Shown one piece after another: positions 36,653 through 46,037 of a stretch of 64,000 bases of DNA. A program made the translations under genes and the position numbers. The notes beneath the pieces were generated by a model. The model was not told where the DNA came from and did no database searches. It worked only from the letters and a program-made list of their open reading frames with translations. The first letter of the stretch is position 1. The number at the start of each line of letters is the position of its first letter. The DNA comes from JAKAGZ01 sp963783855 (GTDB lineage: Bacteria > Bacteroidota > Ignavibacteria > Ignavibacteriales > Ignavibacteriaceae), in the NCBI GenBank assembly GCA_963783855.1, contig CAWAPE010000008.1:124001-188000 (forward strand), in the 5' to 3' direction.

Positions 36653-37176
36653 TTAGTACCTCCAAGATATTATGAATTATTATACGAGAAAATAACAGTT
36701 TAATATTGTTTTCACAAACTCTAAATTAGTTTTTTTAATTTTAAAATCTTTAAAAACTTAATAAACAATAGATTATAAACGTGTAACGCAAAATATGAAA
36801 TTTTTGTAGTAAAAAATGCTACTTTTATGGTACATTTAAAACTAATCAAAAAAATGATTAAATCAGCCTTTTTTCAACAAAACTTGTGAATTTATTTCCT
36901 GCAATAATTAAATGGTCAAAAACTGGAATATTTAGCAATTTTCCGGCATCTACCAGTTTTTTTGTTTGGTTTTTATTTCAACATAATATCAACATTTACG
37001 AGGAATGATTCAATAGATCATTGGAATGAAAATAGAACTACATCCTTTGGGTGAGTTTATAATGTATATTCCCGGAGTACGCTTTTCAAATTTGTCCTTT
37101 TTGATGAATTTACATCGGAAATAAAAATTTATAAATTCGAAAATTTCTAAGAACTTAATATATAATCAAAAATTAA
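36653..37176. other. Intergenic region with a duplicated radC 3' end
   Basis: About 520 bp between the lipoprotein and radC holds no convincing gene. It contains an exact copy of the last 105 bp of the radC region (36857-36961) and about 214 bp of unrelated sequence (36962-37175). A short reading frame of 32 codons in that spacer, starting near 37026, is not recognisable. Confidence 0.8.
36857..36961. repeat. Direct repeat copy 1 (duplicated radC 3' end)
   Basis: These 105 bases are identical to 37176-37280, which encodes the C-terminus and stop of radC. Identity stops at 36962, where the rest of radC is absent. On the minus strand the copy still reads KLLNIPVFDHLIIAGNK through to the stop codon. 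It is a pseudo-fragment, not a gene. Confidence 0.95.
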
Positions 37177-37280
37177 TTAAATCAGCCTTTTTTCAACAAA
37201 ACTTGTGAATTTATTTCCTGCAATAATTAAATGGTCAAAAACTGGAATATTTAGCAATTTTCCGGCATCTACCAGTTTTT
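37176..37280. repeat. Direct repeat copy 2 (3' end of intact radC)
   Basis: The matching 105-bp copy within radC, 319 bp from copy 1. Nothing in the spacer between copies looks like an integrase or transposase. Confidence 0.95.
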
Positions 37281-37857
37281 CTGTAATCGAAATATCCTCC
37301 CTGCTGGGTTCAGTATTCCCGCTGGGATGGTTATGTAACAAAATGATACTGGCTGAACTATTCTCGATTGCTGCTTTAAATATTTCTCGTGGGTGAACTA
37401 CACTTGAGTTCAGGTTACCAATAGATATTACTTCATATTTAATAATTTTATTTGCTGAATTCAAACACACTACAATAAATTTTTCTTTCAATTCATCTTT
37501 TAAAAGAGGAATAAAAATTTCTGCAACATCCCCTGGTTTTGTAATCTTTTTTTCAGAAAACCATTTTGATTGTGATTGAATTCTTCTGCCAAGTTCAAAT
37601 GCCGCCAGTAAAGTAGCGGCTTTATCTTTGCCAATACCCTGAGTTTTTATCAATTTAGAAAAAGTAGTTGAGGCTAATACAGCAAGGTTTCTATTAGAAT
37701 TTAATAACTCCTGCGCTACACTTATTACTGAATTCCCTTTTGTTCCGGTTCGTAAAAGAATTGCAAGTAATTCTGCATCGGTTAGACTACTAACACCTCT
37801 TATAGATAATTTTTCCCTGGGCCTGTCATCAAGTGGAAGATCTTTTACTTTTAAAAT
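37177..37857 (-). CDS. radC: RadC/MPN-domain protein, AUU start likely
   Basis: The frame reads LKVKDLPLDDRPREKL at its N-terminus, the UPF0758 helix-hairpin-helix part (ALTDAELLAILLRTGTKG-like block), then the JAMM metallo-site HNHPSGNTEPSREDI near the C-terminus. Length is 226 residues, normal for RadC. No ATG/GTG/TTG occurs before this block, but ATT at 37855-37857 falls four bases after GGGGAGG and matches the normal Met position; a TTG at 37651-37653 would delete the whole N-terminal domain. Despite the name, RadC's role in repair is doubtful. It follows the periplasmic-binding-like gene by 13 bp. Confidence 0.88.
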   Translation of the reverse strand: MLKVKDLPLDDRPREKLSIRGVSSLTDAELLAILLRTGTKGNSVISVAQELLNSNRNLAVLASTTFSKLIKTQGIGKDKAATLLAAFELGRRIQSQSKWFSEKKITKPGDVAEIFIPLLKDELKEKFIVVCLNSANKIIKYEVISIGNLNSSVVHPREIFKAAIENSSASIILLHNHPSGNTEPSREDISITEKLVDAGKLLNIPVFDHLIIAGNKFTSFVEKRLI

Positions 37858-37870
37858 ATTTCCTCCCCTT

Positions 37871-39610
37871 TTAATTTACTGGTTTATACCTTTCAATTAA
37901 TTGGTAAAGACCTGACTGATATTTTAAAATATTCAGATACATATTTACATGCTCATCATTAAAAGAAATGTTATTATGAAACCCTTTCATTTCTTTTTGA
38001 GAGTTTAAAATTTTATTTATCCTATCTGTATCATTATTTGAAGAATTTATTGCAGAAAGAATATATTCCGCTGTATCGTAACCGTAAAGGACGTTTCTGT
38101 TTGCTTCCATATTTGTCTGTGAAGAAAACTCTCTGTTTAATGTGACATATCCGGGATCTTTATAATCAATGAAAAAATCTGAGGTGATTTTTAAATCATT
38201 ACTCAGCGTAGTTGAGGTTTCTAATCCTTTAGCAGAAAACCAATCCTGATTTCCATACATTGGAACATACAGACTATCTAAAACAAGGCTTGATAGAATT
38301 ACCGGTGCATCATTTTTATCAGAGATTGGTGCATAAATTGCTTCAAGAGTGTCCCTGAATACATTTAGCTGATTAATCTGCTGCGTTATCTGAATACTAT
38401 TAGGAGGGAAAACCTGGTGAGCAAGAACGTCGCCCCCTAGCAATCTGTATTCCCTGATAAAGGCATCTGCAAGATTTCCTGAATATCCCAGACTTGAATT
38501 TAGCACCGCAACATTATTTTTTCTTTCCACAAAAAACAAATAATCTGCCATAGCCTTACCACGTGCAGCAAATGATGGATTAGCCTGGAAGATATTATTA
38601 TTCCTGCTGGCCAGTAGATTATCTGTAGCTGTTGGAGAAATTACTTTGATGTTACTTCCCTCAAAAGCATTTCCAGCTGCAATTACTTCATCACTAAATA
38701 CCGGTCCGATTACAATTTTAAGTGAGGGAATACCTTCAAATTCATCGGCAATGTCTTTAATTCTGTCTTTATCGCGTTTTGTATCTCTGATCAACAAACC
38801 GATTTTATTCCCGTGTGTTCTGTTATATCTGGAAACAGCAAACTTAATTCCTTCAAGAATTTCGCTCACAGGTGTTCTACTTTGAAGTTGATTCTCTGAA
38901 TAATTTAATGGAAGCATTACACCAATTATTGCGGAGCTGGGAGTTATTTGTTTGTTTTTCGAGGCTGCCTCGTACAGTCTTCTTGCTTCAATGCTTTCCG
39001 GGCTTGATGGATAATTCCTGAACACTTCTGAAAATATCCGCAGTCCATCAATTGTATTCCCATTATACACGTAAGATTTCGCAAGCAATAATAATAAATA
39101 TGCTTTTACTTTTTTAGAAGAAGCAGAATTATAAAGCCCCTGAATATCATCCGGATTTAAATAATTTGCAGATAATTTTTCTCCAATAGATTTTGCTTCC
39201 TTTAAATATGAAGCTGATTCAGATTCAGCTATTATCAAATCAATTTCTTCAAGTGCACTATTATATTCTCTTTGTTCTATATAGGCTTTTGTAATTACAA
39301 TCCGGGCCTCATCTGCATATTTGCTGTCTGCATAAAAATTAAGGAACTGGTTTAATGTACTGATTGCATCGCTATACTGTCTGATTGCAAGCAGACTTTT
39401 CCCTTTAAACAAAAAAGAGGCTGTTGTTTTGGAGTTGAAATCATTTTCTCCAATGATCTGGTCAAATAATGATATTGCCTGAGAATAATTTCTTGAATTG
39501 TAAAAATTCATTGCCGATTGGAATTCTCTATCAACTTTTTGATTTAATCCCTGACTATATACGGAGGAAATTATAAATAAGAGTAAAAGTAAAATTTTTG
39601 ACTTAACCAT
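37871..39610 (-). CDS. TPR plus periplasmic-binding-fold (Peripla_BP_6/LppC-like) exported protein
   Basis: A 579-residue exported protein. The ATG at 39608-39610 gives MVKSKILLLLLFIISSVYSQ as signal peptide; it overlaps the upstream stop by 8 bp. Residues ~25-220 carry TPR-like repeats (FDQIIGENDF, AISTLNQFLNFYADS). The rest is a type I periplasmic binding fold (IGVMLPLNY, GIKFAVSRYN, VIGPVFSDEV, VAVLNSSLGYSGN). This order resembles LpoA/LppC, the lipoprotein activator of penicillin-binding proteins, but it lacks the lipobox Cys. A peptidoglycan-synthesis role is possible. Confidence 0.82.
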   Translation of the reverse strand: MVKSKILLLLLFIISSVYSQGLNQKVDREFQSAMNFYNSRNYSQAISLFDQIIGENDFNSKTTASFLFKGKSLLAIRQYSDAISTLNQFLNFYADSKYADEARIVITKAYIEQREYNSALEEIDLIIAESESASYLKEAKSIGEKLSANYLNPDDIQGLYNSASSKKVKAYLLLLLAKSYVYNGNTIDGLRIFSEVFRNYPSSPESIEARRLYEAASKNKQITPSSAIIGVMLPLNYSENQLQSRTPVSEILEGIKFAVSRYNRTHGNKIGLLIRDTKRDKDRIKDIADEFEGIPSLKIVIGPVFSDEVIAAGNAFEGSNIKVISPTATDNLLASRNNNIFQANPSFAARGKAMADYLFFVERKNNVAVLNSSLGYSGNLADAFIREYRLLGGDVLAHQVFPPNSIQITQQINQLNVFRDTLEAIYAPISDKNDAPVILSSLVLDSLYVPMYGNQDWFSAKGLETSTTLSNDLKITSDFFIDYKDPGYVTLNREFSSQTNMEANRNVLYGYDTAEYILSAINSSNNDTDRINKILNSQKEMKGFHNNISFNDEHVNMYLNILKYQSGLYQLIERYKPVN

Positions 39611-40526
39611 TGTTAACCTTGTTATTTTCAAGAGCAGTTGATGCATTCTTTTTGCCGGTTATTGCAAATTTATTCTCCGGATCTAATTTTAGAGCCATAT
39701 CAAAATATACAATAGCGTCTTTAGGTTTTTTAGCCTGATAGCAGGCTTCACCCAAATTTGCATAAATTTCAGAAGATGCTTCTTCTGTAAGTTCAATATA
39801 TTTTAAGAAATTTTCTTCAGCTTTTAAAAAATCACCGGATTTTAAATAGATTTTTCCAGCCCACTCTCTAACAGAGGCATCATTTGGATTTAACTTCTTA
39901 GCCTTTTCAACCGGAAGAATTGCGTGGGCATACATTCCTAAATGATAATAAGAGATTGCAAAAATAAGACTTAATTCCCAAAAATTTCCATACAGTAGTT
40001 CAGCTTTCTTGGCAAAAGATAGAGCACTTTCAAAATTTGTTAATTCAATTTCTATTTTGGCCATATAAAGGTAGGCTTCGTGCAATAATTCGGAATGTTC
40101 TTCAACAGAGATGAAATTTAATAAATTGATCTTGGCCATTTCATATTCTTCCAGCATAAAGTTGGAGTAGCCAAGAAAAAATGAAACTATCGGTTCTTCT
40201 TCAGGCGGGATAAAACCCAAAACATCATTAGACTCTTCCCACATGGAGTTCCTGAGAAGAAATTGTCCTAGATATAACCTTACTTCTTTATTTTCCGGAT
40301 CAGTAATTAAAAAATCTTTAAGTAGCTGTATTGCTGAAGTAGTTTTACCCAGTAATTCATAAAGATCGGCCAGTAGTAAATAAGGCTCTGTATTTTCAGG
40401 GTGTTGATCAATTAATGATTTATACACCTGTATAGCGTGCAGGTGTTTCCCCGAAGTCTCGAAATCTCGAGCCTGCTTAATTTTATGATCTATCCTGTAT
40501 TTTGTTTCTGTTTTTTCTATTCCCAT
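39603..40526 (-). CDS. TPR protein
   Basis: A 307-residue soluble protein made almost entirely of TPR units, e.g. HAIQVYKSLIDQHPENTEPYL at the N-terminus and KDAIVYFDMALKLDPENK at the C-terminus, with about seven repeats. No signal peptide. It overlaps guaA by 10 bp upstream and the exported TPR/binding-fold gene by 8 bp downstream. It is probably a scaffold working with the next gene; the partner is unknown. Confidence 0.87.
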   Translation of the reverse strand: MGIEKTETKYRIDHKIKQARDFETSGKHLHAIQVYKSLIDQHPENTEPYLLLADLYELLGKTTSAIQLLKDFLITDPENKEVRLYLGQFLLRNSMWEESNDVLGFIPPEEEPIVSFFLGYSNFMLEEYEMAKINLLNFISVEEHSELLHEAYLYMAKIEIELTNFESALSFAKKAELLYGNFWELSLIFAISYYHLGMYAHAILPVEKAKKLNPNDASVREWAGKIYLKSGDFLKAEENFLKYIELTEEASSEIYANLGEACYQAKKPKDAIVYFDMALKLDPENKFAITGKKNASTALENNKVNNG

Positions 40527-42061
40527 TCTATTGTTGCCGGAGGTTTGGAACTGATATCGTAGACTACTCTGTTCACTCCCCTTACTTTATTTATTATTTT
40601 ATTAGAAACCTGTGCAAGAAAATCTGCATCAAACTTAAACCAGTCTGCCGTCATTCCATCTGTTGAAGTAACTGCTCTTAAAGCGAGTACATTTTCGTAA
40701 GTTCTGGCATCACCCATTACACCCACAGTTTGAACCGGGAGTAAAACGCAAAAGGCCTGCCATATTTTATTATATAATCCTCCGCTTCTAAGTTCAGAGA
40801 TAAAAATATCGTCAGCCTCGCGTAAAATGTCAAGTCTCTGTTTTGTGATATCTCCAAGTAGTCTTACAGCAAGTCCTGGGCCGGGAAATGGATGCCTGTC
40901 TATAAAATTCTCAGGGATTTTCAGCTCCCGTCCTACATTTCTTACCTCATCCTTAAATAATTCTCTGAATGGTTCAATAAGTTTTAGATGCATTTTTTCG
41001 GGCAATCCACCCACATTGTGATGCGTTTTAATAGTTACAGAAGCACCCTTTACAGAGACGGATTCAATAACATCCGGATACAGAGTTCCCTGGACTAAAA
41101 AATCCACCTGATCATATTTTTTTGCTTCTTTTTCAAAAACTTCGATAAAAGTATTCCCAATGATTTTTCTTTTCTTTTCAGGATCAGAAGTTCCTTCAAG
41201 CCTGCCCAGGAATAATTCAGATGCATTTATATTTTTTACATCGAGGTTTAATTCTTCATTAAAGACTTTTTCAATCACAGAGCTTTCATCTTTTCTCATT
41301 AAGCCAGTGTCGATATGAATACAAATTAAATTTTCTCCAATCGCCTTTTTCACTAGTACTGCAGCAACAGTTGAGTCTACACCACCACTTAACGCACAAA
41401 TTGCCTTTTTATTTCCAATTTTTTCTTTTATTCCTGAAATTGAATCTTCAACAAAATTATGAGATGTCCAGTCTGCAGAACATTTACAAATTTCAAAAAG
41501 GAAATTATTTATGATTTTGGTGCCTTCTTCACTGTGTACAACTTCAGGATGAAATTGTACTCCATAAATATTTCTGGATTCATTTGAGATTGCACAAATT
41601 GGTGTTGAATTTGAAACTCCATTAACAGCAAATCCTTCCGGAACTTCTGTGACATAATCTCCGTGGCTCATCCACACTGTAGATTTCTTCTTTACATCAT
41701 TAAATAATCTTGTAGAAGTACCAGAAATTTCAAGTTCTGCTTTTCCGTATTCCCTGTCATCTGCGGGTTTAATTTCGCCATCAAAATTTTTACAGATTAT
41801 GTTGAATCCGTAGCAGATGCCCAGGAGTGGAATTCCAAGTTTTAGTATTTCATTTTCTAATTGTGGAGCATCATCGTCATACACACTCATTGGTCCACCG
41901 GAAAGAATTATTCCAATGGGATTTAACTCTTTAACTTTTTCCAGAGTAATTGTATGAGGATGAATTTCAGAATAGACATTGGCTTCTCTAACACGCCTAG
42001 TAATAAGCTGTGTAAATTGTGAGCCAAAATCTATGATAAGGATCGTTTCTCTTTTATGCAT
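40517..42061 (-). CDS. guaA: GMP synthase (glutamine-hydrolysing)
   Basis: A 514-residue GuaA converting XMP to GMP. The N-terminal class I glutamine amidotransferase has the nucleophile in LLGICYGFN (~78-86) and the VQFHPEVVHSEEG His/Glu pair (~168). The P-loop-like ATP pyrophosphatase motif is ALSGGVDSTVAA (~222), and the C-terminal dimer domain ends PPATIEWE. It is the first of three overlapping genes with the TPR and binding-fold proteins. A strong terminator lies between it and gcvH. Confidence 0.97.
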   Translation of the reverse strand: MHKRETILIIDFGSQFTQLITRRVREANVYSEIHPHTITLEKVKELNPIGIILSGGPMSVYDDDAPQLENEILKLGIPLLGICYGFNIICKNFDGEIKPADDREYGKAELEISGTSTRLFNDVKKKSTVWMSHGDYVTEVPEGFAVNGVSNSTPICAISNESRNIYGVQFHPEVVHSEEGTKIINNFLFEICKCSADWTSHNFVEDSISGIKEKIGNKKAICALSGGVDSTVAAVLVKKAIGENLICIHIDTGLMRKDESSVIEKVFNEELNLDVKNINASELFLGRLEGTSDPEKKRKIIGNTFIEVFEKEAKKYDQVDFLVQGTLYPDVIESVSVKGASVTIKTHHNVGGLPEKMHLKLIEPFRELFKDEVRNVGRELKIPENFIDRHPFPGPGLAVRLLGDITKQRLDILREADDIFISELRSGGLYNKIWQAFCVLLPVQTVGVMGDARTYENVLALRAVTSTDGMTADWFKFDADFLAQVSNKIINKVRGVNRVVYDISSKPPATIEWE

Positions 42062-42085
42062 TTATTTTAGGATGGGGTTTTAAAA

Positions 42086-42120
42086 CAGAAACAAAATCCT
42101 ATATAAGGATTTTGTTTCTG
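42086..42120 (-). terminator. Terminator between gcvH and guaA
   Basis: A 15-bp perfect stem (CAGAAACAAAATCCT / AGGATTTTGTTTCTG) with a 5-base loop ATATA, downstream of gcvH (stop 42168) and just upstream of guaA. AT-rich stem with A/T flanks on both sides. Confidence 0.75.
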
Positions 42121-42167
42121 TAAAGGAATTCATTAAAATTTACGGATATTCGGAATCAAATAACTAT

Positions 42168-42548
42168 TTATTGACCGATCTGCTTTTTATATGCTTCGCT
42201 GTCCAGCAGATTATCCAGATCGCTCATATTGTTGATCTCTACTTTAACCATCCAGCCTTTTCCATAAGGATCTGAGTTAACTAATTCCGGACTATCAGCT
42301 AATTCACTGTTGATCTCTGTGATCTTCCCGCTGCAAGGTCCGAATAATTCACTCACTGTTTTAACAGCTTCAATGGTTCCGAAAGATTCACCAATTTTTA
42401 TTTCTGAGAGATTCGGATCGATATCAACAAAAACTACATCACCAAGTTCGCCCTGTGCGTACTCTGTTATTCCGATTGTTCCAATATTTCCTTCCACAGA
42501 TATCCATTCATGATCATTTGTGTATTTCAATTTCGAAGGGAAGTTCAT
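42168..42548 (-). CDS. gcvH: Glycine cleavage system H protein
   Basis: A 126-residue lipoyl-carrier protein; the lipoylated Lys lies in GTIEAVKTVSEL (~64). The start block KYTNDHEWISVEGN and GITEYAQGELGDVVFVDI are classic. The H protein carries the aminomethyl group between the P, T and L proteins; none of those genes is in this window. It lies about 79 bp after accC and may be the last gene of the efp-accB-accC transcript. Confidence 0.97.
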   Translation of the reverse strand: MNFPSKLKYTNDHEWISVEGNIGTIGITEYAQGELGDVVFVDIDPNLSEIKIGESFGTIEAVKTVSELFGPCSGKITEINSELADSPELVNSDPYGKGWMVKVEINNMSDLDNLLDSEAYKKQIGQ

Positions 42549-42627
42549 TTTTACCTCAAATTTTTCTATTTATAGTAAATCCGGGATTTATCCCCAAATA
42601 ATAATTAATAACGCCACTAACTTAAGA

Positions 42628-43962
42628 CTAAAACTTAAAGTTTTCCAGAAACCCTGTATCAAAATTTCCTGATACAAATCTTTCATCTTCCAGAACTTTC
42701 TGATGAAATGGAATCGTAGTTTTGATACCTTCGACAGTAAACTCTTCCAGTGCTCTCTTGCCGCGTGCAATTGCGTTGGGCCTGTCTTTTCCCCAAACAA
42801 TCAATTTTGCAATCAGTGAATCATAAAAAGGAGGAATTGTATACCCTTCGTAGGTATGTGAATCAACACGAACCCCGTAACCACCAGGAAAATGCAAAGA
42901 TTCAATTCTACCCGGCGAAGGTCTGAAACCCTTGGAAGGATCTTCAGCATTTATTCTGAATTCAATGCTATGCCCAACTGGCTTTTGCGGCAGGGTATCA
43001 ATTTTTTCACCCGCAGCTACAAGAATCTGTTGGCGGATAAGATCAACATTATAGACAAATTCAGTTACCGGATGTTCAACTTGAATCCTGGTATTCATTT
43101 CCATGAAGTAGAAATTCTTATGCTTATCGAGGAGAAATTCAATAGTACCGGCACCTTCATAATTTACAGATTTTACACCCAGAATAGCCGTCTCACCCAT
43201 TTTGTCTCTAATAGCCTGATCAATTGCAGGTGATGGAGATTCTTCAATTAATTTTTGATGCCTGCGCTGCACTGAACAATCTCTTTCTCCGTAATGATAT
43301 GCATTGCCAAACTGGTCGCCCATTACCTGTATTTCAACATGCCTCGGGTTCTCAATAAATTTTTCTATATAAACTGCCGGATTGCCAAATGAAGCTTCTG
43401 CTTCAACAGCCGCAGTCTGGAATGCCTTTTCAAATTCTGAATCTTCCCATACGACTCGCATTCCCTTTCCACCGCCTCCTGCAGAGGCCTTAATAATTAC
43501 CGGGTATCCTACCTCTGCAGCAATTATTTTTCCTTGTTTTTTATCAGTAACTACTCCGTCGCTTCCGGGAATAACCGGAACTCCATTTTTCCTCATCGTA
43601 TCTTTTGCAAAGGATTTATCACCCATCGCATTTATCATTTTAGGAGATGGCCCTATAAATTTAATATCTGATTCCGCACAGATCTCAGAAAAATTTGCAT
43701 TTTCTGCCAGGAAACCATACCCCGGATGAATAGCATCCGCACCTGTAATCTGGGCTGCTGAAATAATAAGGGGAATTTTTAGATAACTTTCCCTGCTTGG
43801 GGCAGGTCCAATACAGACGGCTTCTTCTGCAAAAGTTACGTGAAGTGAGTCTTTATCTGCTTCTGAATAAACTGCGACAGTTTTTATGCCTAGTTCTTTA
43901 CAGGTTCTGATAACACGCAGTGCAATTTCACCACGATTAGCAATTAAAATTTTATTAAACAA
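42628..43962 (-). CDS. accC: Acetyl-CoA carboxylase biotin carboxylase subunit
   Basis: A 444-residue biotin carboxylase that carboxylates biotin on AccB at the expense of ATP. N-terminal FNKILIANRGEIALRVIR, the ATP-grasp glycine loop KASAGGGGKGMRVV (~158-171), ERDCSVQRRHQKLIEESPSP (~230) and MNTRIQVEHPVTE (~285) are all seen. It is 25 bp after accB, an operon found widely in bacteria. Confidence 0.98.
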   Translation of the reverse strand: MFNKILIANRGEIALRVIRTCKELGIKTVAVYSEADKDSLHVTFAEEAVCIGPAPSRESYLKIPLIISAAQITGADAIHPGYGFLAENANFSEICAESDIKFIGPSPKMINAMGDKSFAKDTMRKNGVPVIPGSDGVVTDKKQGKIIAAEVGYPVIIKASAGGGGKGMRVVWEDSEFEKAFQTAAVEAEASFGNPAVYIEKFIENPRHVEIQVMGDQFGNAYHYGERDCSVQRRHQKLIEESPSPAIDQAIRDKMGETAILGVKSVNYEGAGTIEFLLDKHKNFYFMEMNTRIQVEHPVTEFVYNVDLIRQQILVAAGEKIDTLPQKPVGHSIEFRINAEDPSKGFRPSPGRIESLHFPGGYGVRVDSHTYEGYTIPPFYDSLIAKLIVWGKDRPNAIARGKRALEEFTVEGIKTTIPFHQKVLEDERFVSGNFDTGFLENFKF

Positions 43963-43987
43963 TTTTTCCTCAAAGTCTTGAGTAAAG

Positions 43988-44461
43988 TTAGCTGGTCTGA
44001 ATTAAAAACAGAGGCTGATTATATTCAACCGGCTTTCCATTTTCAACTAATATTTTTACAATTTTCCCGCTGGCATCCGATTCAATTTCGTTCATAAGTT
44101 TCATAGCTTCAACTATACAAAGCACAGCACCTGATGAAACCGAATCTCCAACCTGAACATATGCATCTGAGTCAGGTGCTGGAGCCCTGTAAAATGTACC
44201 AACTATAGGAGATTTTATTTCGTGTACATTGTCAGCTTTTTCTTCATCCTTCTTTTCTTCTGGTGCGGGTGCTTGTGCTGCAGCAGGAACCTGTTGCATA
44301 GCAACATTAGCAGGTGTCATAAACTGATGACTTTCAATCTGATTGGAGTGAAGATTTTTACCAATCTTAACTCTTAAACCTTCTTCTTCTACCTCAAGGT
44401 CAGTTATATTATCGGTAGTATTTACAATCTTTATAAGTTTTTTAATAAGGTTTAAGTCCAT
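43988..44461 (-). CDS. accB: Biotin carboxyl carrier protein of acetyl-CoA carboxylase
   Basis: A 157-residue BCCP. A helical N-terminus is followed by an Ala/Pro/Glu/Lys-rich flexible linker (~60-85) and the biotinyl domain with the biotinylation motif VEAMKLMNEIES (Lys ~122). Its partner accC is next; the carboxyltransferase subunits accA/accD are not in this window. It lies 15 bp after efp. Confidence 0.97.
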   Translation of the reverse strand: MDLNLIKKLIKIVNTTDNITDLEVEEEGLRVKIGKNLHSNQIESHQFMTPANVAMQQVPAAAQAPAPEEKKDEEKADNVHEIKSPIVGTFYRAPAPDSDAYVQVGDSVSSGAVLCIVEAMKLMNEIESDASGKIVKILVENGKPVEYNQPLFLIQTS

Positions 44462-44476
44462 TTTATCCTCTTGGTT

Positions 44477-45040
44477 TTAAGATTTAACTCTTTCAACGTA
44501 TCCGCTTATTCGCGTATCAACTTTAAGAACATCATCAACGTTTATGAAAAGCGGAACATTAATAGTAGCACCGGTTTCAAGTTTTGCTGGTTTAGTAGCA
44601 CCAGTTGCGGTATCACCCCTAAATCCAGGTTCTGTTTCCACAACTTTTAACTGTACGAAAATCGGAGTTTCAACATTGATGATTTCTGTACCATTAAAAA
44701 GGATTTCAACTTCCATACTTTCTTTCAGGAAATTTACTCCATCGCCAAAATATTCTACAGGTACATTTATTTGCTCATAAGTTTCGTTATCCATGCACAC
44801 TAAAAAATCGCCTTCTCTATAAAGATACTGGTATTTTCTTCTTTCCACACGCACAACTTCAACGCCTTCGCCTGCCCTGAAAGTATTATCAATTACTTTT
44901 CCTGATCGCAGATTTTTTAATGTACTTCTTACAAAAGCACCGCCCTTGCCGGGTTTTACGTGTTGGAATTCTACTATTGTATAAAGATCATTTTTAAACT
45001 TAATGATCAGCCCGTTTCTGAAATCTGAGGTATCTGCCAT
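44477..45040 (-). CDS. efp: Elongation factor P
   Basis: A 187-residue EF-P with KOW-like N-terminal, OB and C-terminal barrels, which relieves ribosome stalling at polyproline stretches. The modified-loop site reads HVKPGKGGAFVR (Lys ~32), the usual Lys-type loop, so a lysyl-type modification is possible. The C-terminal block GDTATGATKPAKLETGATINVP is typical. A predicted promoter lies about 50 bp upstream. It leads the efp-accB-accC group. Confidence 0.97.
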   Translation of the reverse strand: MADTSDFRNGLIIKFKNDLYTIVEFQHVKPGKGGAFVRSTLKNLRSGKVIDNTFRAGEGVEVVRVERRKYQYLYREGDFLVCMDNETYEQINVPVEYFGDGVNFLKESMEVEILFNGTEIINVETPIFVQLKVVETEPGFRGDTATGATKPAKLETGATINVPLFINVDDVLKVDTRISGYVERVKS

Positions 45041-45093
45041 AAATTTTAATTTTTGAAAGATTTTTAAGATAGTTATTTAATAAACAGACAAAA

Positions 45094-45122
45094 AAAATAG
45101 AACAATAAGGCCTGAAAGTCAA
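45094..45122 (-). promoter_or_regulatory. Predicted promoter of efp-accB-accC
   Basis: Minus-strand TTGACT (45117-45122), 17-base spacer and TATTTT (45094-45099), about 54 bp upstream of the efp ATG. It sits downstream of a terminator that ends the previous gene, which supports a new transcription unit here. Confidence 0.55.
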
Positions 45123-45189
45123 GAATTGAAATTACTAAAAATTGGTAGTTTTTTAACAAAAACTGATAAAAAATGGCCTAAAAATGACA

Positions 45190-45215
45190 AAAACCGTAAG
45201 AAATCTTACGGTTTT
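45190..45215 (-). terminator. Terminator of the TPR gene at 45243
   Basis: An 11-bp inverted repeat (AAAACCGTAAG / CTTACGGTTTT) with a 4-base loop, followed by T-rich sequence on the minus strand. It lies 27 bp downstream of the gene's stop. Confidence 0.8.
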
Positions 45216-45242
45216 AAATCCTGAAAACATTAGATAATAATA

Positions 45243-45929
45243 TCAGTTAAGCTGTACTAAATATTTTTGGACATCTCTTGCTGCAGCAGAATTTTCATAG
45301 TCTTTTTTAACTTTATCAAAGGACTCTTTGGCTTCCTTATTTTGCCCAGCTTTCATATAGTTGATACCGGCTTTGAGCAAATATTCAGCATCCAGAACAT
45401 CCTGGTCAGATGTGTGGGCGGCTTTTGTGTACATTTCTGCTGCTTTTTCAAATTCTTTTTTAGAAACAAAATATGCACCTTGTCCGGCGTATGCTGTAGC
45501 TTCATACATACTAATGCTTCCACTATAATCACTATAATATTTGTAAGCATCATCCATTTTATTCTGGAAACTATACGCATTCGCAAGATATATCTTCGCA
45601 GTTTCACCATTTTCAGTGCTACCGTATTCATCAACAATTTTTTTAAGTCCAATTATAGGTGTGCCGGGTCTCCCCTGTATCGCTTCCATATAATTACCTG
45701 AATCATACATATTCATTACGCGCGAAAGCTCCACGCCTGCTAATTGGTTTTGCTGACTTTTATGTTTTACATAAAAAATTGCAGCAAGAATTACTACCAC
45801 AAAAATACCACCATACAGTATTACACGCTGACTGTTTTGTTCAAAAAAGCTATAAGCTTTATAATAGGTTTCTACAAGTTTATCCTGTTTAATTTCTTTT
45901 TTGGACAACTTTTTCTTTTTTGTGAGCAT
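45243..45929 (-). CDS. Membrane-anchored tetratricopeptide-repeat protein
   Basis: A 228-residue protein: lysine-rich N-terminus (MLTKKKKLSKKEIKQDKL), one membrane helix (~37-55), then TPR-like repeats with AKIYLANAYSFQNKMDDAYKYY and FEKAAEMYTKAAHTSD. This layout resembles YfgM-like and other TPR proteins with an N-terminal anchor facing the periplasm. It is a single-gene unit with its own terminator, next to tRNA-Arg. A function in envelope biogenesis is only inferred. Confidence 0.85.
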   Translation of the reverse strand: MLTKKKKLSKKEIKQDKLVETYYKAYSFFEQNSQRVILYGGIFVVVILAAIFYVKHKSQQNQLAGVELSRVMNMYDSGNYMEAIQGRPGTPIIGLKKIVDEYGSTENGETAKIYLANAYSFQNKMDDAYKYYSDYSGSISMYEATAYAGQGAYFVSKKEFEKAAEMYTKAAHTSDQDVLDAEYLLKAGINYMKAGQNKEAKESFDKVKKDYENSAAARDVQKYLVQLN

Positions 45930-46037
45930 TTCTTTTCCTTTTATCTGAAAATTCTTTTGTTTTTATAGTCTTATTTATACAAGACTACTAATTTATAACA
46001 AAATTAGTCAATCTTCCATAAAATTTTAAAGAAAGTG

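Noticed and set aside
42549..42627. Glycine riboswitch before gcvH
   Set aside because: The gap is short and I could not find the paired aptamer core; a function-based guess only.
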